Shown piece by piece: positions 48,094 to 59,556 of a stretch of DNA of 64,000 nt. The notes below the pieces were generated by a model, which saw nothing but the letters and a program-made list of their open reading frames with translations, did not search any database and was not told the origin of the DNA. Source of the stretch: Diplocarpon mali (lineage: Eukaryota > Ascomycota > Leotiomycetes > Helotiales > Drepanopezizaceae); the NCBI GenBank assembly GCA_024741835.1, contig JAENRP010000004.1, positions 308,467 through 372,466 of the forward strand. The letters are read 5' to 3'. The position numbers and the translations under genes are program-made. The stretch's first letter is position 1; every line of letters starts with the position of its first letter.

Positions 48094-49289
48094 TGCACAG
48101 AACTCAGAGCCCAACACGCATGAGCCTTGTCTCCTGGCATGTCACCACGGCACCAGGTTAGCTTCAAGCGTGTCAATCTTCAGGTGCTTGGTCTTTCATA
48201 TTTACGGCATATTGCTTGCTAGCTGCCCAAGAGACCCCGTTGCACATTTCTGTACCTAGCGCAGATAATTTTGTGCGTACGTACTCGTCCTCCTGAAGCG
48301 GCCAGGTTCCTCGTGAGCCTACAAGCGAAGTGTCAACATTCCTAAAGTCGCGACGAATGTCAATTTAGCATTCCCGTACTCGAGAGAGGAATCTATTTAC
48401 CGGCTTGCTCTACCCCCAAGGGACTCCATGTTCTGACTGGTTCGTAGATCTGATAGTCGTCCGGAACATGGAGGCGGCTCTGAAGTAATCAAAAATTTCC
48501 GAGCATGAAACCAATGCAAATGTGTATCCTTGAAGGACACTTGTGAAACCAGTCTGGCCAGCTTCTTCGCAGATCTTGATCTGGTCTTGCGAGTCTTCAT
48601 GCACAAAACAGATCAGTAAGTGTACTCGCTTCTCTGGATCCCAAGGCACAACCCTCGAGGCAAAGTTGTCATCCCTCATCCAGCAATCGGGTTGGGATCG
48701 CTCTGCTCACTCGATGGTGGTGGTGATACACGATGACAACTGGAAGTCGTCGGTGGCGTGTCATCTTCACAAGCGGATAGTCCAGTCGAGTGAGTACTCG
48801 GGAAAAGTCAGTCAGGTCACGTTTCCCCCAGGACTCGATGGCGGGCTTCGATCTTCAATTTGCGAGTGGCTTCATTGTTGGTCTTCCTTACACTGCACAG
48901 CAGCGACGCGGTGGAACTGGGAAGCTACGACACCAGACGAGACATTCTCGAGAATCGACCTCTACTCTTCGATTGCGGATTCAAATTTTTGTTCTAATCC
49001 CGATTTTGCTGACTGGTACAACCGACGAGTACCTAGCATATCATCTATCCATAGCCATAATCTGTCTGACATGCAGGGCCTAAGGCTACTCCGCGCCCCG
49101 CACGGCTACGGTACGGTAACGGTAGCACCCATGTTTCGACGGCTGGACTATAAATCTATCCAGCAGCCTCGGTTTTTTCGATTCTCAACACAAGTTTCTG
49201 ACTCTACTGATATACAATTCATATCATTTCTATAGCAGATCGTCAACCCACCTCCGTCCTCGAAGCAGGAGATCTCAGCCCTTGACGTT
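48094..49289. other. Intergenic, unknown gene - SDR
   Basis: 1.2 kb. A 230-codon plus-strand frame (48543-49235) has no protein-like pattern. The minus strand at 48679-48410 is more protein-like (KRVHLLICFVHEDSQDQ, EEAGQTGFTSVLQGYTFALV), without a family or full gene model; it may be a remnant. The right end is the SDR promoter. Confidence 0.4.
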
Positions 49290-50543
49290 ATGGGTCTTCT
49301 TGGCTCGACATCGAAGCCTTTGCTCACGGAGAAGAATCTGCCTGATCAGACCGGCAAGGTTTGTGCCTCTTCCACGGTCTCTGGATTGTCAAGACTCACT
49401 CGGTTTGTACAGGTATTCGTCGTGACTGGCTCCTCGAGTGGGCTTGGCAAAGACCTTGCAGAGATCCTGTACGCACATAACGCCAAGATTTACGTCGCAG
49501 CTCGCTCAGAAGACAAAGCGAGACGTGCGATAGATGAGATCACATCCAAGTATCCCGACTCGAAGGGAGGTCTGGGATATCTTCACCTCGATCTCAACGA
49601 CTTGACGACGATCAAAGCCTCTGCCGAAGCCTTCCTCGCTCAAGAGGGGTCTCTGCACGTGCTCTGGAATAATGCTGGAGTGATGAGGCCTCCTCAGGGT
49701 AGTAAGACGGAGCAAGGCTACGAACTCCAGATAGGCACGAACAATCTGGCCCCGTTCCTCTTCACGAAGCTGCTCACGCCCCTCCTTCAATCCACTGCCA
49801 AGATATCGCCTCCTGACAGCGTTCGCGTCGTTTGGGTGGTATGTGTACATGTCTTACCGTTTCTTCCGACACATGGGGTCATAGAACATCGCTTGCAAGG
49901 AACTGCCCGAGAATGCTCCTCGCTCGTTGCCTACTCTTGAGAGCTTGCGCTAACCAAGCTGAAGTCATCCTCCGCGGCCAAGAACTTCTCTCCCAAGGGA
50001 GGTCTCGACGTCGCGAATCTGGACTATCACGTCGATAAAGGAGCGTGGCACAAGTACGGGGTTAGCAAGGCGGGCAATATCTACCACAGCAAGGAGTATG
50101 CTAGGAGATATGGTAAAGATGGGATCATCAGTGTGGTAAAAAGCACTCTCCTTGCTTTTCCGTGCTGGCCTTGAACCAAGATCTGACGCCGCCAAGTCTC
50201 TCGATCCAGGATTTCTCAAAACAGACCTCTACAAGAATCTTCCCTGGTGGCAAGGCGGCGTTGTCAACATGATGCTACACGAGCCCATTTACGGCGCTTA
50301 CACGGAGCTGTATGCTGGTTTGTCGACAGACATCACAACAGGAAACAACGGATCCTTCGGTGCGCGTTCACCCCTAGACCATGCCGGGATGAGACTGACG
50401 CGATCGCAGTGGAGCCGTGGGGGAGGTTGTGCCTCTCGAGGAAAGACATCGAGATGGGGGCCAAGCCGAAAGACGAGGGTGGGACTGGCATTGGCCAGGA
50501 GTTCTGGGAATGGACTGAGAAACAAGTTGCGAGGTATTTGTAG
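49290..50543 (+). CDS. Short-chain dehydrogenase/reductase (SDR)
   Basis: NAD(P)-dependent oxidoreductase of the classical SDR type, close to fungal retinol-dehydrogenase/WW-oxidoreductase-like enzymes. Five exons: 49290-49358, 49413-49838, 49965-50135, 50197-50359, 50410-50543; 320 residues. It has the cofactor motif TGSSSGLGKD, YLHLDLNDLTTI after the third strand, the NNAG motif (LWNNAGVMRPP), a Ser-rich strand SSSAAKNF and the active YxxxK (KYGVSKAGN). The C-terminal family segment LDPGFLKTDLYKNLPWWQGG is also present. The first intron (54 bp) is in frame, so retention would insert 18 residues before the cofactor motif. Substrate cannot be told from sequence. Confidence 0.9.
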
Positions 50544-51207
50544 AGTGTGCGAGGACTCCGGATGTCGTGACGATGGCTTTTGTTGGCGACGAGCGTTCGC
50601 CGCACGGTAGCATGTTCGACTGAGAGCTTGCTGGCACAGGCAGAGTAATTCCCTGATTGTCTGGAGCCTGGCCCTTGCCTCTTGTTTTTTGTTTTCTCGT
50701 GACATCGTGAAGATCTTGTGATCTGCCGCTAGTGACCAATCTCCTTGTATCATGTGTTTTGAACTTGACGAGGGCTCGTGCTGTCGATGCTCTGCCCTCT
50801 GACCGCGGCCTGGCATGTTTATCTGTTTACCTGCGATGCTGGCTCTACCCTCCGACCCGAAGCGAACATGGGCACAGAACAGCTCGACCGGCCATTGCGA
50901 ATGATATCGGGCCACCGCGACCAGCCAAACGACGGTGCTCCAGCAAGGCTCGGTCAACGTCATCCACCGAGTCTGCCCAGCTGCTCTCATCAGAGGTCAC
51001 GTTACTTCACGGTCATGCCCATCCACTCTCAGCACGATTGCGCACTCTCTGCTTGCGTGAACAGATTTCTCCCGGACTCATCTATTTACAATCAACCCAT
51101 CCTCGGTGCACTGTTCCGAGCACGGAAGTCCTCCACGACCCCGGCCAGGATCAAGAAGGCCAAAAACCCAAGCATCGTCACTTGCAGCGCACGCCGGATA
51201 GCCCGCC
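50544..51207. other. Convergent intergenic region
   Basis: 664 bp between the SDR stop and the stop of the small secreted protein gene. No gene is supported; the long frames here are overlapping and unstructured. Confidence 0.45.
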
Positions 51208-51386
51208 CTACGAGCAGCATGCCGTCTGCATGCAGTGGGCGCCCACGTTGAGGCCGGCGCAGGCGTCTTGGTTGGCCTTGATGGCGGTTGCGTCGAAGCT
51301 CTCCTTGAGTCTCTTGGGGCAGATGCCCACGTTGCCCGTGCACTTGGAACTGGTTAGCGCTGCTTCTGCTTTCCTTTCCTTTTCTC

Positions 51387-51419
<33 letters not shown>

Positions 51420-51607
51420 ACTCTCTCACTCTCTCACTCTCTCACTCTCTCTCTCACACACACAACCTCGAGTCGGGTACATACATAGTTTTTCTCGCCA
51501 GAGGCGCAAGCCGAGGCATAGTCGGCCTTTTGGTAGTCGCAGGCGGCCATACCACAAGATGCCATGGCGAGAACGGCGACGGTGGTGAAGAGAGTGGTGA
51601 GCTGCAT
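51208..51607 (-). CDS. Small secreted cysteine-rich protein (85 aa)
   Basis: Two exons, 51607-51485 and 51342-51208, with a 142-bp phase-0 intron whose acceptor (ttccaag, preceded by GCTAAC) is the only one that gives a Cys-rich product. The start MQLTTLFTTVAVLAMASCGM is a signal peptide. The mature chain has eight Cys residues in about 63 positions, ending in HCMQTACCS. Spaced Cys pairs and small size resemble candidate effector or antimicrobial-type secreted proteins of fungi, but no named family is recognised and no activity is implied. The intron carries a long CT microsatellite and the 5' flank a perfect 62-bp tandem duplication, both unusual for this window. An alternative acceptor nearby would give a longer Arg-rich tail without the Cys pattern. 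Confidence 0.72.
51388..51462. repeat. (CT)n / (CTCTCA)n microsatellite within intron
   Basis: Long CT tract interrupted by CTCA units and ending in CA repeats, lying inside the intron of the small secreted protein gene. On the transcribed strand this is a GA-rich tract. Confidence 0.9.
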
Positions 51608-51626
51608 CGTGGCTGGTGGGAGGTTA

Positions 51627-51750
51627 GTGGTGGGTGTTGGGACGAGGAGAATTGTCGTGTTTGGAGGTGTCAAAATGAACGTTTTCCGGTGGTGGGTGTT
51701 GGGACGAGGAGAATTGTCGTGTTTGGAGGTGTCAAAATGAACGTTTTCCG
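51627..51750. repeat. Perfect tandem duplication, 62-bp unit
   Basis: Copies 51627-51688 and 51689-51750 are identical, directly upstream of the secreted-protein start (reading on the minus strand). Any site in the unit is doubled in the promoter or 5' leader. Confidence 0.95.
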
Positions 51751-51814
51751 GTGATGAACGAATGGATCGATGGCTGGTGAGTTGAGGCCTCCTTCACCGC
51801 AGACAAGCAGCATG

Positions 51815-51823
51815 ATATATATA
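51815..51823 (-). promoter_or_regulatory. TATA box of small secreted protein gene
   Basis: ATATATATA core, about 210 bp upstream of the ATG at 51607. The 62-bp duplication lies between the two. A clear TATA box is typical of highly inducible fungal genes. Confidence 0.5.
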
Positions 51824-54247
51824 CCTCGCCCGCCTCCCTCGCCGTCCGCCGGCCCTCCGCGATCAACCTTGCCAGAGCTGGGAATTGGCGACAGGCTGCG
51901 CCCAGCCCCGCGTCGCAAAGTCTATATCGCATAAGGATGATCTTGTTTCGACTTAAGTCCAACGTGAAGATGCACCCAACCAGCTTCCTCGGGATCTACA
52001 GCTCTCGTACCGCCTAGGGCCGAGTGGAACCTTGAGCCAGCTCCCTCCCGGACTCGTGGCCGATGGCTCGACAAATGAGGCTCGGCGCTCGTACGCGCCA
52101 GAACCCGAGAGTCGTACTCGCAGAACGCGCGAAGTTCTGGCTCTCGGGCGTCGGTGCGAGAACTAAAACACCGGCATCAGACTTCATGGCAGGGCACGGC
52201 GTGCGTGGGGCCCCGTGGGGCATCCCATCGTCAGCGGCTTGTTTACTTGCTCGGCTCTGACAACAAGACTCGGGAACAGTCTTCGGGCGCGCCGCGCAAC
52301 TCGAAAGCACCGATTAGCGAACCCGGGGTGAAGGGCGGATCGTAGCATTTAGAAACCGGCTCGGCTTTTGACACCGTCCCCCTCTCGGATACCAGCTTTG
52401 CAGCGCTCCTTCACGAAACCGGCCTGACTCGCACTCTTTTCTGGCATGCTCCTCTTGAGCTGGTCTACCAGATTCTCGTCGCGAGATTCGACTCTCGGAC
52501 GCACAGGTCGATTTGTCTAGAAGGCTTGACATATTACATGTAAGATATACAAGCTGCACATGCTACCTACTATAAAGACTCTCGGTTAAACAAAGAGCAT
52601 GGTTTCACGCAGAGACAGATCTGCGGCACGATCCTACGCCTTTGCTGAACGGGCTTCGGGTCCGTTGCTAGACGTACTCGATCTACAGTTAGGGTCCTGT
52701 CGACACGGAGCCTCAGTGCCTCTCCGTCAAAACCATTACGCACCCCTGTATCCAGAGCCAGTCTGGAGCTGCCGGACGAGCGAGCACGCGTATGAAGTCG
52801 GAGGAGCCCTCTCAGAGTCTGCATCGTCCGAAGTCGTATGGAGGTTGTCGGGCACGAGAGCCGTACCACGAGCCGCAACCTCCCTGCCCATTTGGCGGAT
52901 ACTACCCGTCGCGTAGGGGCTCGTCATGTCACTTCATGCCCAGGCGGAATGTCGCTGGGCGATCTACCTCTCCTCGCGGCAGCATCGCGTTTTGGCCGCG
53001 CACTCCACCCTGAGATCTGAAACACGATGCAGAGCTGTCTCTTCTTCTCAGATTCCGCCCTGGCGACTACCCGCCCGAGCCAGTTCAGAGCTCCCCGTTG
53101 CTCACTCGCGCTGGAGCAGGCATCCTATGTGAGAATGGCTCTGCCGACGCAGTGACTCCGTCGCAGGCGTAGTAACGGCCGCATGGATGGTGTGTTTGAC
53201 GCTCGAAAACCCCACCGTCAACAGCACGGTGCCGGTGACGAAGTATGGCGCCCATACACGTCCCCTCTATATGACCATGCTACGAATTTCAGGTGGGCAG
53301 TCTCCGCGTCCCAGGGCAGCTGTGCCTCGAGAACGGTGCTAGATCTCTCAGCACGAATCATACGACGCAACTCGGCTGGGGAGACCGGCGGGCTAGTCTC
53401 AAGGCATTGTAGAACATCAAAGCAAGTGTGCTCCCTTGATCATGCTTAGTATGCAGGACTTGAAGCGACAAGGATATCAGGATGTGGAGGGACTTGCATT
53501 TGCTAGCAAGCTACCCCAAATTTGAAGCTCCGAATCGTCTGCCCTAAGACCCTGATATGATAGGCTCTTTCGCTGCTCAGACCTGTCTCCTACTGAGCCA
53601 GCCGGAGCAGGAATACCCTCAACTCTGCTGAAAGCGCACTTGCGGAAGTTGGCGCCGGCTGCTTCTCTTGCCAAGCAGTATGATTGATACAGCTCGAGGC
53701 GCGGCTGCTTTAGCAGGTGGGGTTAGTTGTAGCGAAGTGGTATAACCAGAGCCCTGAGAACGATCTGGCTTTACAAGAAACCCTAGGTGGTTTATGTTTC
53801 TAAGGGGTAAGATAACAGCAGACCAAACACGATGCGATTCAGAGACATACTCTGCAGAACGAAAGCGGGAGCGTGGCACTATCGGGAGGCAGAATATCGA
53901 TCGCAGTATTCGGGATCTCCGAATTTCGCCGGGAGCAAACGGGCCCTCAAGAGACGGACAAGTCTTCTGCAGAGCGCAAGAGAGTGGTGCAAGAAATCCG
54001 ATCCCGGGATGAATCAAACCTACAGATTTGCATGCATTACCTATCGTGCGATGACAGCGCCGATCTGTTCCAGAGGGATACCGGTGTGTATGTAACAGCC
54101 CAATGTCTTCCTCCTCATCACCGTGCCTTGGGAAGTAGGGGAAGTGCGTTGCTCGCACCTCACTTCGACGGTGCGTTTTACCAAGTCGATCTCGTACTTG
54201 GTTTCGCGTATTCCTTCGACGAAGTCAGCCATGAATTGCTCCGAACT
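51824..54247. other. Large intergenic interval
   Basis: 2.4 kb between the secreted-protein promoter and the Zn2Cys6 gene stop. Moderately GC-rich with many overlapping frames on both strands; the longest (53619-54158, minus, 179 codons) has no domain-like pattern. I see no gene, tRNA or repeat. Confidence 0.45.
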
Positions 54248-56067
54248 TCAGGGTGGAGGTGGTGTCAGGAGTCTTCCCGCAGAAATCTCTCCATGAGCTG
54301 AGATTCGCTGGGACTGCGGGACCCGGAGACGTGTAAAGAGATTCCTGAAACACATACTCGCCCAACCGGGAACCCTTCCATCCTCTATGTATTGCTCCTC
54401 AAAACCCCGGAGGCAATCGATGACCAAGCCAGCAAAAATGCTGTCCCATACTCCCTCTCTTCGTGGGTATTTCAAAAGCAGCGAGATAACTCGACGTCGA
54501 AGAACGGGACTGCGGCACTTATGGCCGGTAAACCAAAGAGGGATTATGACTGCCGAGTCGAATGAGAATTTGGGCACAGTCGAATCCTCAGAGCAATTGA
54601 GAAGCTCCTCGCAAAGATTGACTATGTCCCCGTATACCTGGTGATAGCCGTCAAAAACCAGCTCGTCTTGCGCAAGGCTCTTCACCGTTCCCATAAACGT
54701 GGCTTTCATCTGCAGCTCCAACGTTATGGAGGCTTTTCTATCATTGAGAGACATGTAATTGGCAGCAATTTTCAGCGGGGAAAACGCTGCCATCCACCGT
54801 TGAATGCTTTCTGCCAAAGCTGCTTTTGCTCTGATGATTTCTGGAGGAATAACAGCGTCTACCGCTCCAGCAGTATACGTCCCAGTGAGGCTGCTAGCTC
54901 GCGCAATTCGCGGTAGATCTTGTGAAACGAAAACCACAGCAGATCTTACGATAGCACTGTAGGATTTGCCAGCTTCGTTTAGTGAGCCGAAGACCTCTGG
55001 TATCCTCATAAGGCCTTTTGGTACATCAATTCGGAGTGGAGGAGGTGAGGATGAGGGCGAGAGCGGCTGAGGCCGATCACTGGGAGGCGATCTCGACTGG
55101 ATAGACAGGCGAGTGAAGACGTGTGAAAGAACTTCCTCCTCCTCGTCGAGGGCCTGTATTGCATATCCTGGAACCGCTGTCCACCTTTGCCGCTCTTTCC
55201 ATTCTCTCAGCAGACTCGCCCCGATCCTGATCTGCTGAAATGCAGCCTCATGGTTTCCCACCCATCCCTCAAACGAGAGGATGACCAGAGAAGTGATCAG
55301 CGCAGTCCGGAGGTCTTTCTGCCCATCCAGTTGCGCGTACTTGATAGCTTGGGCGTACTCTCTGACAGCTCGATGATAATGGTTGCTTGTGCTATTCCGG
55401 AGAGTATGATTTCCTTGGGACTGGATAGCGCGAGAAGTCATGGTCAGCGCCCCGAGCGCGGCAACGCCGTGTCGGACTGCCTTCTGGGATTCGCAGATTT
55501 GGAGAAACATCAAGCGAAGCCTCGCCATCTCAACATTGGGGAATATCTCGTAGGCAGTGCTTCTGCTGAACACCTCAAAGTACCTAAATTGGGCCTCGCT
55601 CTCAAAACGCGAGGAAGGAGGTCCTCTGAGGATACTTGAGTTGAGAGGGTGGACTTTGGGAAGCAAAATCGAGCTTGGGCGTGTGATAGACCTGCTGCCC
55701 TTTGCCTTGGGAGTTGCATAGCCGTCACATTGGATGCCAAATTTGAGACACCTCAGACAAGATGGCTAAGTTCACGGTCAAAACACCACAGGCGGTAACG
55801 ACTTGGGTGGGTCGGGTACCTTCTGCTCGTCGCACTTGACCCGGCGAATTCTTGTTTTTAGAGGTTAGAATAGCTTCTCTCGTGGCGATCCGGATGTAGA
55901 ACTCACTTGCAGGTGAGGCATCCACTGCAAAAGAATTAGTTCTGTACTGAAGACGTCCAATTGGCAAGGAGAGATCAGTACTACCTCTTAGCTTTGGGGG
56001 CCGATCGTCTGGTGTTGGTGTTTTTGCGGGGTGACTTCTCAGCTTCTAGCGATAGTGCTACTTTCAT
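54248..56067 (-). CDS. Zn2Cys6 fungal transcription factor
   Basis: DNA-binding regulator of the Gal4-type binuclear zinc cluster family. Four exons: 56067-55985, 55924-55907, 55850-55820, 55765-54248; in phase, 549 residues. The cluster at residues 30-57 reads C-x2-C-x6-C-x6-C-x2-C-x6-C (GCLTCKIRRVKCDEQK, then PSCLRCLKFGIQCDGY) and is split by two introns, with exon 2 only 18 nt and exon 3 only 31 nt. A basic N-terminus precedes it (SPRKNTNTRRSAPKAK). Residues ~85-250 resemble the fungal regulator middle domain (AQFRYFEVFSRSTAYEIFPN, HYHRAVREYAQAI, LITSLVILSFEGWVGNHEAA). The target is unknown; the nearest genes give no pathway hint. Confidence 0.9.
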
Positions 56068-56383
56068 CTTGCGCCAGCCGCGTCAGTAATACCAGGAAGA
56101 GCTATGAGACCACGACATGTTAAATAGGAGTATACTTGGGAGAACAGGGCCGTAGTCGATGTACTATTAATAGTTGACAGCTCTGACGTAAACATCGCTT
56201 TGCCTTTTGTTTTGAGTTTACAGCCCGCGGTTAATCCGCAAGCGAGCGCGTCTGCGCCGCCTGTCTGCCCTTGGCCGTACTCCGGCAACTCACCTAGCCA
56301 TGGGACCACTTCTTATATCTACCACACGCAAAACATCAGTGGAACCATTGCTGAATCCAGCAATAAGTTGAAAATTCACAGCC
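56068..56383. other. Divergent promoter Zn2Cys6 / DUF3807
   Basis: 316 bp between two divergent starts. No further gene is seen. Confidence 0.5.
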
Positions 56384-57046
56384 ATGGGTCCTCTAGCTAT
56401 CTCGCACGTTCGTACTTAAACTATCTTGTTTTCCTCAGTGCTAACTATCTTCTAGAAAGAGCTGTCGTCTTTCCACGCCGCGCATTTTTCGAAGAGCTCT
56501 GTCGGTCACTTCGCAGAGCAATTTCTTGGGCCGATCGGGGGAATTACCGAAGAAGAAAGCCTTGATGATGACGGCCTGGGTTATTATGGGGACGGTGTCA
56601 AAAGAACATTGACCGATGAGCAGATTGCGATCTTTCGGCATTCCGAGATCGAGGCCTTATCGAGGCAGCGGCGCAAAGCAGGAGGGGAGAATGAATGCAA
56701 GACGAACTGTGAGGGTGAGGAGATATGTCGTAAAAGACATGGGGAGCTCTCTAATCCGATAGGGGGCGGTTTCGAAGAGGGCGAGCTTGCGGACAAGGAG
56801 CCTGCCAACCCACCGACTCCGCCAGTTTCGTATCCCAAGCAGCGCATGTCGAAGAAGGAGAAGAAGATCCAAAAAGCAAAGCAAATGGGCTACTTCAAAC
56901 AGAATGTGAAGCCGGACTTGAGGAAGCGAACCTGGGATAAAGTTGAGATGGGTCTGGGGACTCTGGACTACGATGAAGATAAGGAGACTTCAGAAACTGC
57001 TCTTTCGAAACCAGCCCAAAGGCGACAAATATCCTACGATGAATGA
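56384..57046 (+). CDS. DUF3807-family protein
   Basis: Fungal protein of unknown function. Exons 56384-56407 (24 nt) and 56456-57046, joined by a 48-bp intron with a CTAAC branch 10 nt before tctag; 204 residues. The short first exon gives MGPLAISHKELSSFHAAHFS, matching the usual family start in which a short SHKEL/DLQ-F helix is followed by an AHF segment. Further conserved parts are DDGLGYYGDGVKRTLTDEQI, AIFRHSEIEALSRQRR and a basic end (KKEKKIQKAKQMGYFKQNVK). High charge and the KKEKK stretch suggest nuclear or nucleic-acid association, which is an inference. Confidence 0.75.
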
Positions 57047-57859
57047 AATGTGCGTCGATGTTCAATACATCATTGCAGTTATGCGGCAGGAGCTATTGCA
57101 GAGTCTCTTCCTCTCAAACCAATCAAGAAACAGCCAATGGCCTCGAATGTGGCAACAATGCAGGTATGCTACATTTCTCCTTCTACATCTAAAGTTTTCT
57201 GCATGTTGCTCCTTGAAGCCATATGATGAAAACCAAATGTATCGTCATCCTTAGTCTGAACCGCAGAAAGATTCTATCCATCACCGTCAGTTGGGATGCA
57301 TATCGTCGATCGGGTCTGTGATGAAACAACAATCTTCTCTCTGAAAGACTTCCCTCTTATCCTTCCTTCTCGCGGATTTTGATGGCGCAGTTGCTAATGT
57401 CTGATAGCAGCCAGAGACCTCGGACAGGAACCGAAGGCAAAGAGGCTCAGAGCTATTTTGCCGGTCCTAGATTCAATATTGATTTAGAAACACCACAAAC
57501 AGCTCCAACTCGAGATGATCTTCTAAGATAAAGACTCGGTGTAGATGGGAGGCTAATGCGAATCCTATCCTTGACTATCCGTTGGTCTATTAGCTGTTTC
57601 GAATCGCATTCTTGCTCAGCCTGGTAGAGCAACCACAGGGTGTCACCCGCAAGGTAGCGGAATAGAGCTTCAAAACGCTTTCCTCGGAGAAACAACACGC
57701 CTCGGGTGCATTCTTGGAATGGCCATGATTGCGTACTGCGACATCTTGTATACAGTGTGACCTAGTCGGCAAGGCTACGCGTCAGCCTTGCTAGGTGGCG
57801 GTATATTTAGCTTCAAATGCGAATGACCTCTACTTCCAAACTACATCTCCCAATCCAAA
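57047..57859. other. Intergenic DUF3807 - ANCHR-like
   Basis: 813 bp with no supported gene; short frames only. The right end holds the promoter of the next gene. Confidence 0.5.
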
Positions 57860-59008
57860 ATGAGTGACCCTCCAAGCTATGACCAACATCTCCTGGACCG
57901 CCTGAATGCACTTAGAAAGTCCAGCGTTGAACTCGGAACCCCGAAGTACTGACGGACTCCCCCATTATCGTGTCACATGCTGAGCCGTAGCAGGGCCAAA
58001 CCTGTTTCCCCCAAACCCTCAACTCCGGAATCTGACCTCTCTGCCCGTCTGAAGAGCCTACGAAATGGATCCTTGCCTTCGTCCTCGTCGCCGGCCCCAG
58101 AATCCCAGCCACAGCAGACCTCACAACGGGCCTCGGAAGCGCTTTTTCCCGCCACCCCGGATGACGACCCAGACCCGTTGCGAGAACCGTTCAGCACCGA
58201 CGACAAGACCCTCGACGAACTGTTAGCAGATCTCGGACCTGGAGACTCGTGGACTCTGGATCCAGATGACCCGAGCGACGTCCAGAAACTGCTCGATGAG
58301 GCCCATCTGGGCCTAGCCCGCGATGGACTAGAAGCCAAGGCCGAGCCCGAGTCTGCAGGTTCTGGAGAAGCATCGGAAGGCAGAGCGAAGATGCCTGGTA
58401 CTAAGTCCATCACCAGGGGCCTGGATATGTCTTCGTTTTCGCTGGGTGATGGAGAGGGTGGGGAGGGAGATGCGGAGCTAAAGGGAAAAGGAAGAGGCGT
58501 GGAACAAGAGTCACGTGCAGCTCAGGATATAGTTGCCAGAATTCTGGACCAGGTCAATCTGGAGAGGGCCATTGGATCAAAAGCCGAAGAAGGGACAGGT
58601 ATTCCAGCAAGGCCGGGACGCGGAGAGGAAGAAGAGGCTCGTGGACTTTCTCTCCCCTCCGCACCATCTACTCTCCCCGAGCCCGCCGGCAAGAAATCCC
58701 TCGATTTCGAAGCAGACATCGCAGCCCGGATGGCTGCCTTGGGGGCTCTGTCTACCAACGCGCTTGGGCTGCCGTCGGCGCCGACTTTCAAGCCGGCTGA
58801 CAAGCCGGCCCAGGGAGTGGTGAAGAAGCTTCCCGACGAGGAGGTCGATGGCTGGTGTCTTATCTGTCAGGATGATGCGACGGTGACATGTGCCGGGTGC
58901 GATGGTGATCTGTACTGTGCCAATTGTTGGAAGGAGGGGCATATGGGGCCCAATGCTGGATGGGAGGAAAAGAGGCACCGGTGGGCGAAATTTAGAAAGC
59001 CGAACTGA
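57860..59008 (+). CDS. ANCHR/ZFYVE19-like zinc-binding protein
   Basis: Resembles the abscission/NoCut checkpoint regulator, which in animals delays cytokinetic abscission through ESCRT-III and Vps4. Exons 57860-57945 and 57991-59008 with a 45-bp intron (gtactg...ccgtag); 367 residues. The frame also runs through the intron to a TGA, so splicing is needed to join [20 protein letters not shown] to the rest. Acidic MIM-like helices follow ([29 protein letters not shown]). A C-terminal zinc-binding B-box-like region has paired Cys ([20 protein letters not shown], then [10 protein letters not shown]). The family name rests on this C-terminal pattern and the N-terminal helix. The 45-bp intron lacks a perfect branch, so the start remains open; an ATG at 57977 is the alternative. 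Confidence 0.72.
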
Positions 59009-59556
59009 GCCTATTCTCTTCCTCTCGGACGTGAAGTTGATGGACTTGGGTTGTGAGTGCGCGTTGTTTCCTCAGTCTTACCAAGAACGAAATTGTCTTG
59101 GGTGATATAGCGAAGCATCGACATCGGGACGTAGGTTGGGCTAGGCGTGGTTTGCCATCTTGTTTCTCGTTTAAGCACCCCGATTGATGAAAAACTCAAA
59201 GCCTTGTTCGCCTGGCAAGTTGGCATGGTCCACAGAATGATGTTCTCGGTATCATCACTGCTGCCCGTTCATCCTCCACGCTTCAGCCTGCTGAGGCATG
59301 GGGACTAAGCTACAGTAGCTGGGGCATATGCTGCTGCCTGGTCCAGTCAGCTTGAACCCAATATTCGTACCAAGACAAATCATACAAATAGCAAGATAAT
59401 ATCACATTGAACTACAGCTTAACCTGACATCCTTGGCATACATTTGTAGTCCCATGGTATACCCCAACGCCAGTCATCTGCAATTGCTGGAAGCAATTAA
59501 CACAATGTACATAAGCATACAACATTATTTTATCCCATCTCGAAACGGTCATGGGA
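59009..59556. other. Convergent 3' region
   Basis: 548 bp between two converging stops; both 3' untranslated regions. No further gene is seen. Confidence 0.55.

Noticed and set aside
48543..49235. 230-codon plus-strand frame
   Set aside because: Composition is not protein-like (scattered Cys/Trp/Ser, no hydrophobic periodicity) and no start context or family is visible.
53619..54158. 179-codon minus-strand frame downstream of the Zn2Cys6 gene
   Set aside because: No recognisable domain; overlapping frames on the other strand are equally open.
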